DNA of 64,000 bases from Rostratula benghalensis (GCA_013399305.1 VXAI01000018.1:611107-675106), one strand, 5' to 3'; counted from the stretch's first letter, positions 23,125 through 35,900 are shown. The notes: generated from the sequence alone by a model not told the origin. Made by a program: numbers and translations.

Positions 23125-23312
23125 TAATGCCTGCGCCTGGGACTGCAGAGCACAGCTCCGCTACTTTCGACCTCAGATAAATTACTAACTCTCTCAAGTC
23201 TCCAACCTGCCAAGAAAGGACAGTAGGACTCCCCCTCCCCAGGGTGCTGTGAAGATAAATACATTAAAAATTGCAAGATACGGTGTCAGTGGGGATTATA
23301 TAAATAGCTCTC
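23125..23312 (+). mobile_element. MIR-like ancient SINE remnant with L3/CR1-type tail
   Basis: The order of blocks follows the amniote MIR family: a tRNA-like head (cctgggact, agctccgcta), the core gacctcagataaattac-taactctct, and then the tail agggtgctgtgaagataaat followed by agatacggtgt and atataaatag. The copy is strongly diverged and has a pyrimidine-rich internal patch. It is a fossil of a non-autonomous element that was mobilised by CR1/L3-type LINEs, and it has no coding capacity. Recognition is by eye from the conserved words. Confidence 0.65.
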
Positions 23313-23790
23313 GGGCTCTTTTCTGCTCCAAACTTGACCTTAGACACAGCATAACTGTAGTCAGTGCATGTTGTTACTGACACAGTAGGAGCTGAATGCA
23401 TTTATTTTAAAGGACTTTCCGACTTTAAATTGCAGCCTCTGTTCCTCATATACATCAAAGGCACCCCTCTCAGTTGGAGAGGATAAGTGGCATCACCAAA
23501 AGTACACACACTCCCTTTTCTTTGCCTGTACATCAGCACTTAGGTTCTGTACCTTTCTCTACACACGAGCATAAGCACAGGTACCAATCTGCAGTCAATC
23601 ATCCAGACGTCTGTGCCTCATCTCCTACCTGATCAATAAGAAAAGATTACGGCTATCAATTGCCTTATTCCAGCAGTCTCCAGGATTAAAAACCCAGAAA
23701 TCTCATCCCTGTAAGACGGGCTGCAATTATCATTTTAATACCACAGTGTAGCAAACTTCCACAGTTAATTGTAAAGATTAGCTGCAACAG
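23313..23790. other. Unique non-coding sequence
   Basis: Nothing beyond ordinary single-copy DNA is visible. Confidence 0.5.
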
Positions 23791-23917
23791 AGTATTTTTA
23801 TATGTATAAAATTATGTAATTTATATACACATTGAATATACATGTATATAATTTTTACAATATAAAATTCTTATCCAGTGAAATATTTTATTATTTTTAT
23901 ATATTTTTATAAAAATC
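23791..23917. repeat. AT-rich patch with two 14-bp perfect palindromes
   Basis: Nearly all A and T. ATATACATGTATAT (23836-23849) and ATTTTTATAAAAAT (23903-23916) are each their own reverse complement. The region could melt easily or act as a matrix-attachment type sequence; this is inferred from composition only. Confidence 0.7.
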
Positions 23918-24163
23918 TCTGCCAAGGCACCTGCTGTGGCTACAGGCACACTGAATGTTTTGGGGAGACCAAGGGTGCTGCGGGGTCCCACAGGGACCCA
24001 ACCAGATGATGACTGCAGGATACTGGAAGCACCCATCAATTCCTGAGCTGCATCATCTGTGCTGGGCACTTGCAGGATATTATCTAGAGGCAGCAATCAA
24101 AACCAGATGCAGCTCTGAATGACAGCCTTGCCCCGGGACCATTCTCTTCCCAGCACTGAATAC
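23918..24163. other. Unique non-coding sequence
   Basis: Moderate-GC single-copy DNA; nothing recognised. Confidence 0.5.
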
Positions 24164-24191
24164 TTGTCTGCCACTACATAGTGGAAGACAA
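24164..24191. repeat. Inverted repeat, 13-bp arms with 2-base spacer
   Basis: The left arm ttgtctgccacta (24164-24176) and right arm tagtggaagacaa (24179-24191) pair at 12 of 13 positions around a CA spacer. This is almost a full palindrome, so it could form a cruciform or be a dimeric protein-binding site. The stem is too short for a canonical miRNA precursor. Confidence 0.8.
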
Positions 24192-27100
24192 TAGAAGGAA
24201 AGGATCAGATAAAAAGTGGTTTATAATTTTTAAAAGGCACTCAACCAGCCAATTCACGTTTTGGATCAGGTGTTAATTGCTGCCCTAAGTGTCTGGCACA
24301 GAGAATGCCAGCACAAATATTGCAAATGTCACATTATTTTTGTTTAGCGGGTGAAACGTGCTCCACTCATGTTGGAAGAACCCAGCAGAGCTATTCTGCC
24401 ACCAGACTTGGTGAGAGTTAAAAAAAAAAAAACAAAAAAAAAAAAACCACCACCACGAACAACAAAAACCCACTGTATTTCAAAACTATTAAGTAGAGGG
24501 GACTCTACTGACATGTTGGGAAAGCCAGCTCAAAGGACTTCAAGGAAAGATGTTCACAGAAGAGGTGCACAAAGTTCAGCCCAGCTTCTAAAACAAAAGG
24601 AAGAGGGTTTAAATGACTTGCATTGCTTCTTCCAAGCAGATTTGCCTCCCTGCCATTACTTATGTCAGGCTGGTCAGGGCTTTGGTGGAAGAAGAACAGG
24701 CATGGACCACTGAACCGCACGCTGGGGAAACCTCCTGGACCCCATCCAGCTCAGCACACACAGCAGCCATCCAGCTGAAACTGCAAACTACAAACCAGGA
24801 TTCACCTACTTCTGTATCAGAGGAACAAACCAAAGCCAGAAAAAAGTCCTGATCTTTTGATATTTCACACCAGATACCTTGTTCTCAAGATATTTCATCT
24901 AATTGAATCCCTGTCCCACCAGCATGATGACCTGCCTTGTCCCACTGCCCATGGATACAAACCAGGTTAAATCATTTTATAGAGGCTTTGGAGGGGAAAG
25001 GGGGACCTCACAAAAGCTTGTCAGAGCAAAGATTTGGGTCAAACATCTCCTCTAGCTCATCCATGCTTAGAGTAGAGCAGGTATTTCAGGCCCCATAGAT
25101 CTACCAAATCATCCATGCCAAATCCTGGCAGCAGCCAGAGGGCCAAATCCAACCCCATCTGCAGGAAGGAGTAAGGGTAAATAAAGGAATTACTCCACCA
25201 AATCTCCCGAGCCGTCCAAGTGTTTTCTCCAGCAGAGTGGAAACACTCGGGAACTGGCCTAGATAAACCCATTTATGGGCACTACAACACGTGGCAGCTG
25301 CTTCAGGCTCCCTTGGCCTGGCACAGGACCAGTTTTGGAGGACGAAGGACATCACAGACATCCCCATCCCTTAAACCACAGCAGCTCATTCTTGCAGGTC
25401 TGAAAATGGAATTTTATGCTCAAGTCCTAAGTGATTCCAGAAAAAAAAAAAAAAAAAAAGGACTTCCCCCAGCCTAAAACTGCTCTCAGCAGTGCCCAAG
25501 AAGAGTCCTCCTAGCTTGTGTAGCAACAAAGCAATATTAAAAAACAAATTACTGCGCTGTTTTACTGTGGAGGGGTTTTCCCATGTCTCAGAAAAGCCAG
25601 TTTAGATTTGCAGAGGCGACGCTTCGTCAGCCGGAGGGGACCGCAGGGATCGCTTTGCTCACCGCTGTGCAGAGCTGCACAGCTCACCATATTACTTTTA
25701 ATTAAAAAAGGGAAACTGGGATTTAGCTGCCTACTTTAGCACCAGATCAAATCTGGATTTCGAGCTAAAGAAGCTAAAAAAAATAAAAAAATTTTTTAAA
25801 AAAATCATTTCAGCCATGCACAGTCTGTAACAGTATTTGATAGTAAAAGAAAAAAACAGAGAGGAAAGCAATATTTGAGGTTTTCATGCTTATTCAAGGC
25901 CACCACAAACCTGTTATCTGCTGTGTATTTCTTACCCACCAGAAATACAGTCACAGATTTGGAGGTGATCAGGTTGGTGCATTTGGCAAAGCCATCACCC
26001 TCCTCGATCCCATCTCATCTCACAACCTGACCATAACCCAGACAGCTTCAAAACATTTCCAGAAATCACCTCTTCCCTCATCTCTTTGCAAGACTATGGG
26101 CAGCTCCTGCTGTGTTCCTCTCTTACTATCTCCTCTGAGCGATTTATCTGCTATTAATTCCATTTACATCCTCTGCTGTCACCATATTTCTCTTAAAGGT
26201 TCAGCACCAATTCCCTCCTGACAACATGCCTCAATCTCAGCTGCTCACTGAGGCTCTGTAGGTAAGTTTTAATTTTTCCATTAAAAGCCGCGGTTTCATG
26301 AGTGCAAATTTTAATTAATTAATGTGAAATAAGAGATCACAGAATGCCCTGGATCTGCTCCTGATCACCAGCATCATCTGGGCAGAACAAAGCGAGGTGA
26401 CCTGGTGCAACCGAGACAGATTTTGCTCTGTTGCTTCTCTCACGCCCACGCAACTACTTTTAATTATCTCTGCAGAGCTTAAAAAAAGAGGAATTTGTGT
26501 GGCCACTGTACACATGCCAAGCTGATCCATTTATTCCAACATAAATCTTTCATGCTTGCTACACAGGATAATGTATCTTAAAAATTCATGAACCAAAAAA
26601 AGAAAGACGCACACAAAAATCCACAAACCCCCCCAAAAGTAGATCTATCAAATTAAGGGCGAGGGGGGGGGGAAAGATATAAAAAAGGGCAACCGATTCT
26701 GTCACAAAATAAAACCAACAGGAAAGTCTTTTGATTGGTCAAAATCAACATCTACGGAGGGCAGGAGGCTACCCAAGATGTTCTGAGGTGGTACCTACGC
26801 TTTGGCACGCAGAACGGTACGAAGTGATCTCAGCCACTGATAATTTGTTGACGGGAATCAGTGATGCTGCCACAGATGAGACACTGCTCTCATGCTCACA
26901 CACCATCACCACACCACAAATGGGGAGAGCTGCACCCTCCCATAATCAGGGGATGCTGGAAATATTGTGCCTGATAATGGCAGAGGCTGCATTCTGCTGA
27001 TTTATTCTCTTTTTTTTTTTTTTTTTTGCCTCCATTCAGGGGGTAAAAGCAGCCTTTTCCATGACGCACCGTGTCCCGTGTGAGCCTGGCCAGTTCGTGC

Positions 27101-27781
27101 ACTCCCAAATTAGCAGGAGAGGGCAATCTGAATCCTTTGCAATCCATTAAGTTTATGGAAGAGTTTATATAGGACACGATGCCTGTGATGGGAGAGGACT
27201 GCGCCGAGTGATGAGCCAGGAAGTTACAGTGGGTCATCTGTTTTATTAAAGATTTGTCATTTTTGATCCTTGGGTAAGGAAGTTGGGAGAAGGACAAGGG
27301 AGCAATTTCAAGATTTAAAACCAATTAAAATGAAGTCACAGGGAAAGGACAAATCTAATAAAAATATTCAGCATACATTAATTTTGTATTTACAGACCAG
27401 TTTTTGAGCCACTCTTATTTTTAATTCAGAATCAGGCAACTCTGGGGGAAAAGCTTTAAAAAAACCACTCACATTGCATGCAATCACCCTTGGGGAAAAA
27501 AAAAGGGAGGGGGATGGGGGAGATTAGAACCTAGAAGAACAGGGATATGGATTATTTCCTACTTTTGCAAATGGAAAATAAATCATCCTATTACCTTAGA
27601 GCAAGATCAATGCAACGAGACTCCTAAACACCCGGCGGGTCCAGCAACAACATTTATGGGAGGGGAAGAGGATGCAGATACACGGGAGCATCCTTGGGAT
27701 GGGTCAGATCAACTCTCCAAACCACCTCAAGCAAAGCCCAGCCCGCAGAATAGCACAGTCTGCCACCAGAAAGTTTTAAGA
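24192..27781. other. Non-coding sequence with several A-runs
   Basis: A-runs lie at 24420-24432, 24434-24446 (followed by A/C-rich sequence) and 25441-25459, a T-run at 27010-27027 and a G-run at 26663-26672. A strong-looking donor TAG|GTAAGT near 26262 has no paired acceptor or reading frame that I could defend. No gene found. Confidence 0.5.
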
Positions 27782-27860
27782 CCACCTCTTTTTTTTAAAA
27801 ACAAAAAACAAAAAACCCCAAAACCAAACCCAAACCAAAAACCCACACAACTTTTTTAAC
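27782..27860 (+). repeat. A/C-rich low-complexity tract
   Basis: A T-run is followed by aaaaacaaaaaacaaaaaac and then ccaaaac and ccaaacc words, ending in cacacaac and a T-run. The grammar matches 1223-1320 and 34373-34430. Confidence 0.85.
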
Positions 27861-30844
27861 TTTAAAAAAATGGTTTATTTTCCTAATTAAATGCAAACAT
27901 GAAACAATGGGTAATTGGTATGTGGAACAGCAAACCACAGCAAGAGGTTTTACACAGTAAATGTTAAATGATAAATAATGAATCAAGAGAAGGGGCTGGA
28001 ATAAGTAGATTTATACCCTCAGCACCAATGAGCTCTACAAGACACAGCATCGGAGAAGGCTGGGAGCACTCAATAATTAGCATTTTGGGCCCAAACACAG
28101 CAGGAAACCCCAGACTGGTTAATTCCTCCATAATCTACCTTAATCTAGTGGGAAGCTTTTCCTTTTTCTATTGGCTGGGCCATACCAGAAGTTCCTGACC
28201 ATTCCTTAGTAAAGAAATCTCATTCCTTCATTGCAGCAAGATCTCAAACTCTGGGGTGTCCCCAAATGTCCCAAGAGTTACTTCACCCCAATTTCACTAC
28301 AGAAACTGCTGAAAAGGGCAAAGATGGGGCTGAAAAACCCTGACCTGGGGTGAAAAGGGTGAACATCAGCTCTTCTGGGCCCCCAACCGTATCCCTGGAA
28401 CCTCCCAAGGTGTCCAGAGTCTCCAGCCTGGATGAGCCAGACATTTTAGAAGAACATGTCTTTGGTCTGAGAACTTGATGCAGACCAGACAAAATCCCCA
28501 AGAAGATCTCCCCAAAGCCAAGACTGAGATAAGCAAAGGGGCAAAGTACTGAAATGAAAAGGTGATGGTGGCAGGGCTCCTAAAAATGAACAATGCTATT
28601 TTCTAAAAAAAAAAAAAAAAAGAACAAAAAAAAAGGGNGGCGTTATAATCAAAGCTGGGTCAGTCCCAGCCCTGTTCAAGTTGAGTTAATGGCTCTTCTC
28701 CTTCACAAAGCCACTTCTTAAAGCCACTGCTAGTTGAAAACATAGGGAAAACTTTGGGCTGGTGTAACATTGGCTTTGCCACTCTGCTGAGCACAGCTGG
28801 GTCCCTCCATCCCCAGGGATGGCCAAGAGCCAGTGGGAAGTTGACCTGCACTTCACGTGTCAGAGGAACGCCCCTACCGAGGAATGAATGCAAAACATGG
28901 CAACACCCAATTGCTGTGTGGAAACACAACAGTTTTTGATTTTTTGGAGTGAACCTTCCCAAAGCAAGTATTTGTCATTAGGGAACCCTCTGTGGTGTTC
29001 CAACAGCGGGACCACGTGGCCAGTGGGCAGGGATTTCCAAAATCCTCTCTTGCAGAAAGCAAACAAAGCAGGTGAGCAGAGAGAAGTGACAGTGGGGGAC
29101 AGGCTCTGCAGAGAGCCTGTCATATCTGCTCGTGAAACGTCATTAAGAAAAATCAATGTTGCTATCAATTAAACAGCAGCTGTACCCTTTCCTCTTGCTT
29201 TTCTTTCCCATTAGCTCCTCAGCCTGGAGCTTACCTTAGCATGGCCTTTCCTTAAGCGGTGATAAAACCTTGGCCAGGACATTGTCCCCTGCATGTGTGT
29301 GAGAAACCGGGACCTTACAAGGTGCTAATGTGGACACATTCTTCGTGTCCTCACCTACATGGGGTTTAGAAGATGTGGGAAGTGCAGGCGTTCCCAGAAT
29401 GCGTCTCAGGTGCCTGCTCTCCTACAAGCCCTTCAGATCCAGTGGTTGCCAACAGCAGCAGCAGAAGCTGAGGAGTGATCGCTGCAAACCCAATGGACAC
29501 CCTCCTGAGAGCTTTAATGGAAAAGTAGCACAGATACAGGAAAAAGCCTGGTAAGAAACCACAGCCAGCCTCTGCTTGCCATCAGGAAGAAGCTACACGG
29601 GATGAGCACCGAAGGCACAGGGAGCCACGGAGGAATTACCAACTGTACTGAAGCTATGACACACCCTGCACACCATCCTGCTGAGACCAGTGACTCAACA
29701 AAGAGAAGGGAAACAAATTCTCTCTCTATTTATCAAATTCTCCTCCCAGGCTGCACCTAGATCATCCTCTCTTCCAAAAAATCAAGGTTTTAATCTGAAG
29801 TTTGCTTCCCTCCCACATCCATAAAGGATTGACAACTTCCTTTTGAATTCAAGGTTTGATTTTGATTTTTAAAGGGTTAACTGGAAGCTCACTATTTCTG
29901 AACAACTCCTGCATTTAGACACAGCTGTAGAATAAACCACTTGATTCCTATTAATGTTGATCTGTTTTTAAGGTGGGTCCCTGGGAGAAAAAGCCGTAAT
30001 AAATTTGTGTCCTCAAAGGCATTCTATGGCTAATGTTTCCCTGGCTGGAACACAGTCCAAGCAAGTAGCAAGGACAGGAAGAGATCTGGGCCCTGTGAGC
30101 TCTTACACCTCAGAAAAACTTCCCAAATAGAGCTAAGAGCTGTTGGTACTCAAGAGGACAAGAAATCCTAGAGGGAGATAGTAGTCCTGCTGGGGCAAGG
30201 GTTTCACTTCCCAAGTGATTGGTGCTTCTTCTACCCCTGTTCATGTCACGACCATGTTCTTGGACCAAGTCTGACCAGCCACCCAGGGTCTACTTTGTGT
30301 CCGAATGCAGAACTCAACATAAGACACCGAGCAAAGTGATGTCAGGAGGTGACACAAACTGAGTTGTCTCACACAGCAAAGAGCTGTCATGTCAATGTCC
30401 CTCCTGGAGAGGGCCTCACAACCAAACCACCACAGAACTGGGGGTTTCACCCTCCGTTCCATCATCCCTTTTGCTCACTGGGGTCCATGGTGAACCCCCA
30501 GGGTGTAAATGTGGAGTTATGAAGCTCAAGAGGGTTCGGTGACAGCAAACAGACATCCCCATCCATCACCTCCAAGAGCAAGCTGGTGGCTTTCCTCCAG
30601 CAGGGTTTCCCCATACCCCTGCACGTGCCAAAGAGTAACAAGCCCCTCAGCTCCAGCGCAGCCTTTCCGGCCAAAAAATAAAGCTCCCAAGCATTGCACA
30701 TGCCATTACTGACCAATCAATGCTATTGATTAAATTATAAGGGAAACCAGCAGGACAAAGAGGCAGCAGGAACTGCTAATCTCATTTTGAAGTCAGCTAT
30801 AAAACATTACCACCTTTTATTTTTATTTTTTTCTGTTGCTTCAG
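27861..30844. other. Unique non-coding sequence
   Basis: No repeat family seen. A-run at 28605-28621. Short frames are unrecognised. The final 60 bases form a T-rich tract leading into the splice-acceptor-like site at 30844. Confidence 0.5.
28638..28638. other. Ambiguous base (N)
   Basis: A single N within gggngg just after an A-rich run, probably an assembly uncertainty. Confidence 0.95.
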
Positions 30845-31205
30845 AGCACACTGATGGCTTCCTTTCTCTTCCGTTGGCCAGCCCTGTGCAATCAAATTCA
30901 GTAACAGCCTGCTGTCAAAACTACAAGAGAAGATTTTTCTCCCCTGACCCAGGGAGATGTCCCTTCAGGACGCCAAGGCTGGGGGAAGAGGCAATGGCCA
31001 CGAGCACCACGAAGAGGCCAGAGCACTGGGAAAATATCACGAGTCCCTTGGGAATCAAGACAGGACAACCAGTGCTTAGAGACATCAAAGGTCAACAGCT
31101 GGCCTCAGGGCAAAAGACTACAGTAGGTCAAGAGCATGCAAAAGAGTTAAGCGGAAGAGTTAAGCTAAATAATGATGACAATTTAAAAAAAAAATAAAAA
31201 AATAA
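30845..31205 (+). other. Candidate terminal exon: strong acceptor, 117-codon frame, poly-A signals (unproven)
   Basis: A very strong 3' splice site (T-rich tract then ctgttgcttcag, ending at 30844) opens directly into a plus-strand frame that continues for about 117 codons to a TAA at 31195-31197. Two AATAAA hexamers overlap or follow the stop (about 31193 and 31200). The frame begins SEHTDGF and is mixed in composition, with basic and acidic residues and no domain I know. The order of acceptor, open frame, stop and poly-A signal is what a terminal exon looks like, but the A-rich tail creates AATAAA easily and the frame is of chance length. Confidence 0.15.
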
Positions 31206-33244
31206 AAATGCTGGCCTCACAAGCAGGCTCCCGCTTTCACAGTGCTCTTCCAGAACTGGAATCACCACCCCATTCAGCATTGATCCCAACAGCTCTCGTG
31301 AGCCTCCGACTGGGACAGCAGAAGCTGCTGGCTTAATTATCTGGTGTATTTTTCTGCTGCCCCCCTAAGGCAGAGGATTGGAAAGTCACCATCTTTCTGA
31401 AATCCCTGGGACAACCTCAGGAGAGCATCCAGTACCAAACAACTTCAGGAGTGCAAAGCCACCTCCAGCAGCACATGCACCACAGGACCAGCAGGAGCCT
31501 GGCAGGCGCTGGGATTTCAAAGGATCCCAGCCATTTATCATAATTTTAGGGGAATAACCATTTTAGAGGCTTTTCTTTTTCAGCATAACTTCTGAAGTCA
31601 GGTGTCTGTCTAGAAATCGGCTTGCTTTCCTTTTTCAAAAAGCTCCAGTCCCCAGAGTCTTACTCACCCAAAAGTGGATGCAGGCCAGGCAAAGCCAGAA
31701 AGCCAAAGATGAAAAGGAACATCTTAACGTCTTAAGGGCTCAAGGTTGGGAGGTTATTACAGGGTTAGCTTTTGCCGGGTGGAAGAGACTGAGGGGTTTT
31801 GGGGTTTTTTAGGTTATCAATTTGAAGCCAGTTCCATGATTATGGCCACAAAAGAAACAGATGAAACAGTTACAAGTCTCTATAAATGGGAAAGCTTTAC
31901 ATTTAGCATAACATTTAATAATTTTACCTTTTCCTTTTCTCTTTCTGCTGATTATGAGTAATAAAAAAAGATGGCTCAACCAGACTTGGTCCCTACCCAC
32001 GTTCAGTGCCTGGTCCCCAAACTTGGGCATCCTGCTGCAACATATGGGCTGTCCCCAAAAGCCAACCCAACAGCCACAGTCGTTAGTTTAGTCCTGGTGA
32101 AGGTCTGCATAAAATTATCAGTTGCTGAACAATATTGCTATTAATGTTTGGTTTTATGGTTTCTCTCATTAAATGACAAATGCCGGATGTGTAACACAGG
32201 AGGATGTGCTGCTAAATCAAACACCACCAGCACAGAAATTTGTTAAAGGATTTTCTCCTTAGCTTTGTTTGATTAGAGAAAGTACAACACAGAAATCAAT
32301 TTATGAAGTTCATTAACAGGTTTGCCCCCACATCAAGGAACAAAAAACTCCACATTCTTAGTCTCACCCGTTCAGCACTATTAAATTTGAAATGAAAGAC
32401 TGAAACACCCTCAGCATTCAAATGTTCTCTGAAATACATGCAAAGTCCCTTTTTAATTATATTTTCTGCATTTTGGAGACAGGCTTTGCCTTCCAACTCA
32501 TTCATATGTTTTGACAGAAGTTGAAGTGAAAAACTTGCAAAATCTGGATCATGCCAATCAAATTCATCCCTAGTAATGCCATTGACCCACAAATTGAATT
32601 GGGCTTATCTGTAGGAGGTTCTTTCTTCCGGGATGAGGGACTGAAAATCCCCCATTGATGTGGGGCCAGATGACTATGTTCAAGTCTAGATCCCAGCAGG
32701 GGATCTCAGCCCTCCTAAGGCTCAGCTTTTTTATTTTTTTCCTCCTACAAAGCCCATGATCATTACAAGTATCTTTGTAATACAAATATCTTTCTAACCC
32801 CAAGACCTGCTCTCTCATTGTCCATCTGTCCTTCCCAACCAGTGCTTGGCTGCTGCCTCTCATCCCTGCCCAGCATCATCCCTCAGGATGCTCCTGCCAT
32901 CCATCAAGACATAGTGGTTTACCTTGCAGCTATCCCCAGCCCTTCAGGCCACCACTCTCAGCTCTGTCACTCATTTTTCCCTGCTTTTACCTCCCAGAGC
33001 CAGACTTCTCCCCCTCCAACCAGTCACATCTGCTTCAGGAGAGATCTGAGCTCTCAAATACCTTCTCCAAGTCCAGGTATCACCTCTTCAGCAACTGGAT
33101 TTTGCAGAGAAGGACATGACACGGCATTGCCTACCTGGAGTGGGCTTGTCAGTGCAACCAATAAAGCTTTGGAACCACATATAACTTTTTATCATAGGAG
33201 TTCCAAGTTCTTTTAGACTCTTTTAGAGGGTCTAAGATCCAGGA
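31206..33244. other. Unique non-coding sequence
   Basis: No repeat or gene recognised. A T/G-rich patch (31790-31812) is the opposite orientation of the A/C tracts elsewhere. A 98-codon minus-strand frame (32296-32592) has a protein-like residue mix but no recognisable family. Confidence 0.5.
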
Positions 33245-33352
33245 AGAGTTAGTTAGTGATTTCCCTAAGATCATGTAGCAGGTCTGTGTGAAGACAGGAT
33301 TCATAATTCAAGCCTTTTGACACCCAGTCCATTATTTCCAGCACTAAGACCT
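33245..33352 (-). mobile_element. MIR-like ancient SINE remnant (tRNA-like head and core)
   Basis: Read on the minus strand, the blocks agctgg-like head, ggactgggtgtca, cttgaatta-gaatcctg, cacagacctgctacatgatc and ttagggaaatcact fall in the order of the amniote MIR head and core. The usual words are gactgggagtc, a B-box-like gggttc, gacctgctgtgtgacct and tgggcaagtcact. Roughly 70% of positions agree by eye over about 80 bases. The L3-type tail is not evident. It is a dead, very old insertion with no coding capacity. Confidence 0.7.
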
Positions 33353-34372
33353 GTGAGATTTTTTTGTAATCCATCTCCTTTTATCCTCCTCCAGCTTTTG
33401 CAGGTCCAAGTAAACTGCGATCAGCTCAGGGCTTAATTTCAAATTTGAATTTGTAATTTTATTTCTTTTTAAGAGAAAAAAAAAAAAAAGCTCTACTGTA
33501 AAGCAAGGTTGATGGAAATTTTAGAGCATAACGTAGATGCAAAGAATAGAAACCATACAGTTCTGTTTTGAGATGTCTGCATTGAAAACCTCATTATCTT
33601 CTGCTTTTCCCCATGCAAACGACTTAGAAGCAAGCCCGAGTCACAGCCTTCTCCAGCATTTCCAACCCCGAGTCTCGCTTGAAACATTACTACCCATTTT
33701 CTCTGCACAGCTCTACTAGCAATTAAAGCAAGTATGAATCTCGGTTGAATTTTCCAGTCAACAGTGTTTTGTTAAACAAGACCATATTTTATCATTATTG
33801 AAGATGACACAGCTATTGTAATTACTTCAAATTAGGGAAAAAAAAAAAAAAAAGGAGTGAAAAGTACACAAGTCTTCTACAAGGCCTGACGCAAAGCACT
33901 ATAACCCAGGCAGAGGCAATACATCATCTGGCAGGAGACCATTTGGGCTTCCCAAATACCTCACAAAAAAGGAAATGCGATCAGAACCCTTTCCCAATTC
34001 TCAATCTTATGTAAAAGCAATAAAAATCAAACATCTGGGCTGGTTGCGCCCTGGGATTTGTGTGACATTGTGTAACGTGGGAACAGCACCAAAACTAATC
34101 AACAAAATTATCTCCCTGTAAATCACTGCAATCCAGCTACAATTCTTTTATATATTCTGTAGCTTTCTCACATCTTTCTCAGCTATCTAGGTTGAATAAG
34201 AAACAAGTATCTTTGTAATCCAAAGCTGCAACTACACCGGGGGGGACACACACAAACCCCCCACACTGGTGGAGGCCCACCTGAGTGTCCCCATACCACA
34301 CCGTTGCATTTTTATATGTAAATAATACACTTGGAACATTTCATTCCAAATTCGTGTGTGCACGCAATTCAC
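33353..34372. other. Non-coding sequence with two A-runs
   Basis: A-runs at 33476-33489 and 33838-33854, and a 12-bp palindrome TTCAAATTTGAA at 33438-33449. No gene found. Confidence 0.5.
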
Positions 34373-34430
34373 GTTAAAAAAAAAAACAAACCAAAACCAA
34401 AAAACAAAAAACCCAAACCCCACCACAAAC
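34373..34430 (+). repeat. A/C-rich low-complexity tract
   Basis: An A-run followed by caaaccaaaacc, aaaaaacaaaaaac and cccaaacccc words; same type as 1223-1320, 27782-27860 and 40905-41010. Confidence 0.85.
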
Positions 34431-35699
34431 CAGCATTAGCATTGACATCACACCCCATGAATACTAATGGAGCATCTCCCACCGTCTGCAGCAAGCGAGG
34501 AATTTTCCTGCTGCTGCTCCTTTCGTGAGCTCAGCGGGGAAACAGTGACAGTTGGAATGGGAGAGCTGGGACCTGACCTTGTGGGGGTTAAATCACAGTT
34601 ACTGCTTGAGGAGTTGCAGTCTGCCATCCTAAAGTCAGGAGAAATTTGGGAGGTACAAAAGTCCTGGCACTGAACTCGACAACAAAACGCTTCATCTTCT
34701 CATGACTGTGAAGTGAAATCCCTGTAACTGTGGTCTAAATAAAGAGGTTTTTTCTATATAAAGGTGCTTCCTCCATCTGCCTTGCCTGAATCCCTACATA
34801 ATTCACTGCGGCTACCAGCAGCCTTTGAACCCTTGGATTGAAAAGACCATTCTTCTTCTGCTGGCATAAATCAATCCGTCAGCCTGTCCTCTGCAAAACA
34901 CTTGGAGCTTCACCCCAGAGACGGCCGCATCCCTTGCGCAGAGTGATGGATGACCCTCTTCTGTAAAACACGTAGGAAACCTGTGGCGTTGATCCAAGGG
35001 TTGCCCCAGTAAGGACCAAACACAGCCTTTTCCAGGGCTTGACCTGGTTTAGGATGGCTGCATTGAAGACTTGAATTTTTTTTTAGTATTTAGCTCCTTT
35101 GCCCGGCCACAGCAACCTACCCGCTCCCACAGCATGTGGATGAACTTGCCACGTATAAATCTTCTTCTACAAGGCTTGAGCAAGAGCTGCAGGTGGCATC
35201 TAGTCCCTGCAAGATGTTGAATTTGGCTTAATCAGCCTTGGTCAGGAAAGCAATGCTTTGGGTGCATGACTTCCAAGTTTATTGCTTTTTAAGTAATTAA
35301 AACTAAATCCCAGTCTGAAATTCAGACTAGGATGGGTGAAGAAAAAACTAAAGAAGAAGAGGTTTTCCAAGAAACTGGCCTGAATCAGACAGACTTTCTG
35401 AGCCACCTTCTTTTTGCCACAGGAGTTTTCTTGCCATGTGTTCTCACGGATCTCACGCCGTGTCCCGTGTCACAAAACTAACTCGGGCAGACAGCTCAAG
35501 GACTATCACAGCTGAGATCTGCAGGAAAGCAGAGGCGTTTGGGGGAAAGAGGGGAGACATGCTGCTTGTTTGCTTCTGCTCCGATTTTGCAGTGTTCCCT
35601 GTCATTCCCGCTGCTCCGCTCGCCTCACCGTGACTTTCCGTAGAGGACAGGCACAAATACAGAGGGACTCTGCCAGAAGAACTCCACAAACTACATTAG
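34431..35699. other. Unique non-coding sequence
   Basis: No repeat family, RNA gene or exon recognised. Confidence 0.5.
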
Positions 35700-35900
35700 A
35701 TTTAAGAAAGGGAAAAAAAAAAAAAAAGAAAGAAAAAGAAAATTTGCCTTTCAATCAAACAAGCCTGAATACCTACAGAATAAAATCTCCCTTCAAGATG
35801 ATGTGATCAAAAGTGACATAAGAGAAATAAAGGGGGGGAGAAAAATAAAGANGGGAGAAAAATAAAGATTTAAATAAAATAAAATAAAAAAAAAAAAAGG
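35700..35900 (+). repeat. Purine-rich and A-rich low-complexity region
   Basis: An A-run (35713-35727) with gaaagaaaaag words is followed by unique sequence. A 17-bp imperfect tandem (gagaaaaataaaga, starting 35838 and 35855), an AAAAT repeat (35871-35885) and an A-run (35886-35898) come next. Confidence 0.8.
35852..35852. other. Ambiguous base (N)
   Basis: A single N within the purine-rich 17-bp tandem repeat; a likely sequencing or assembly uncertainty. Confidence 0.95.

Noticed and set aside
26200..26220. Left half of an RE1/NRSF site (ttcagcacc)
   Set aside because: The right half does not match, so it is not a usable RE1 element.
32296..32592. 98-codon minus-strand frame with protein-like residue mix
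   Set aside because: Starts at a non-ATG codon, has an upstream in-frame stop and no acceptor, and resembles no family I know.
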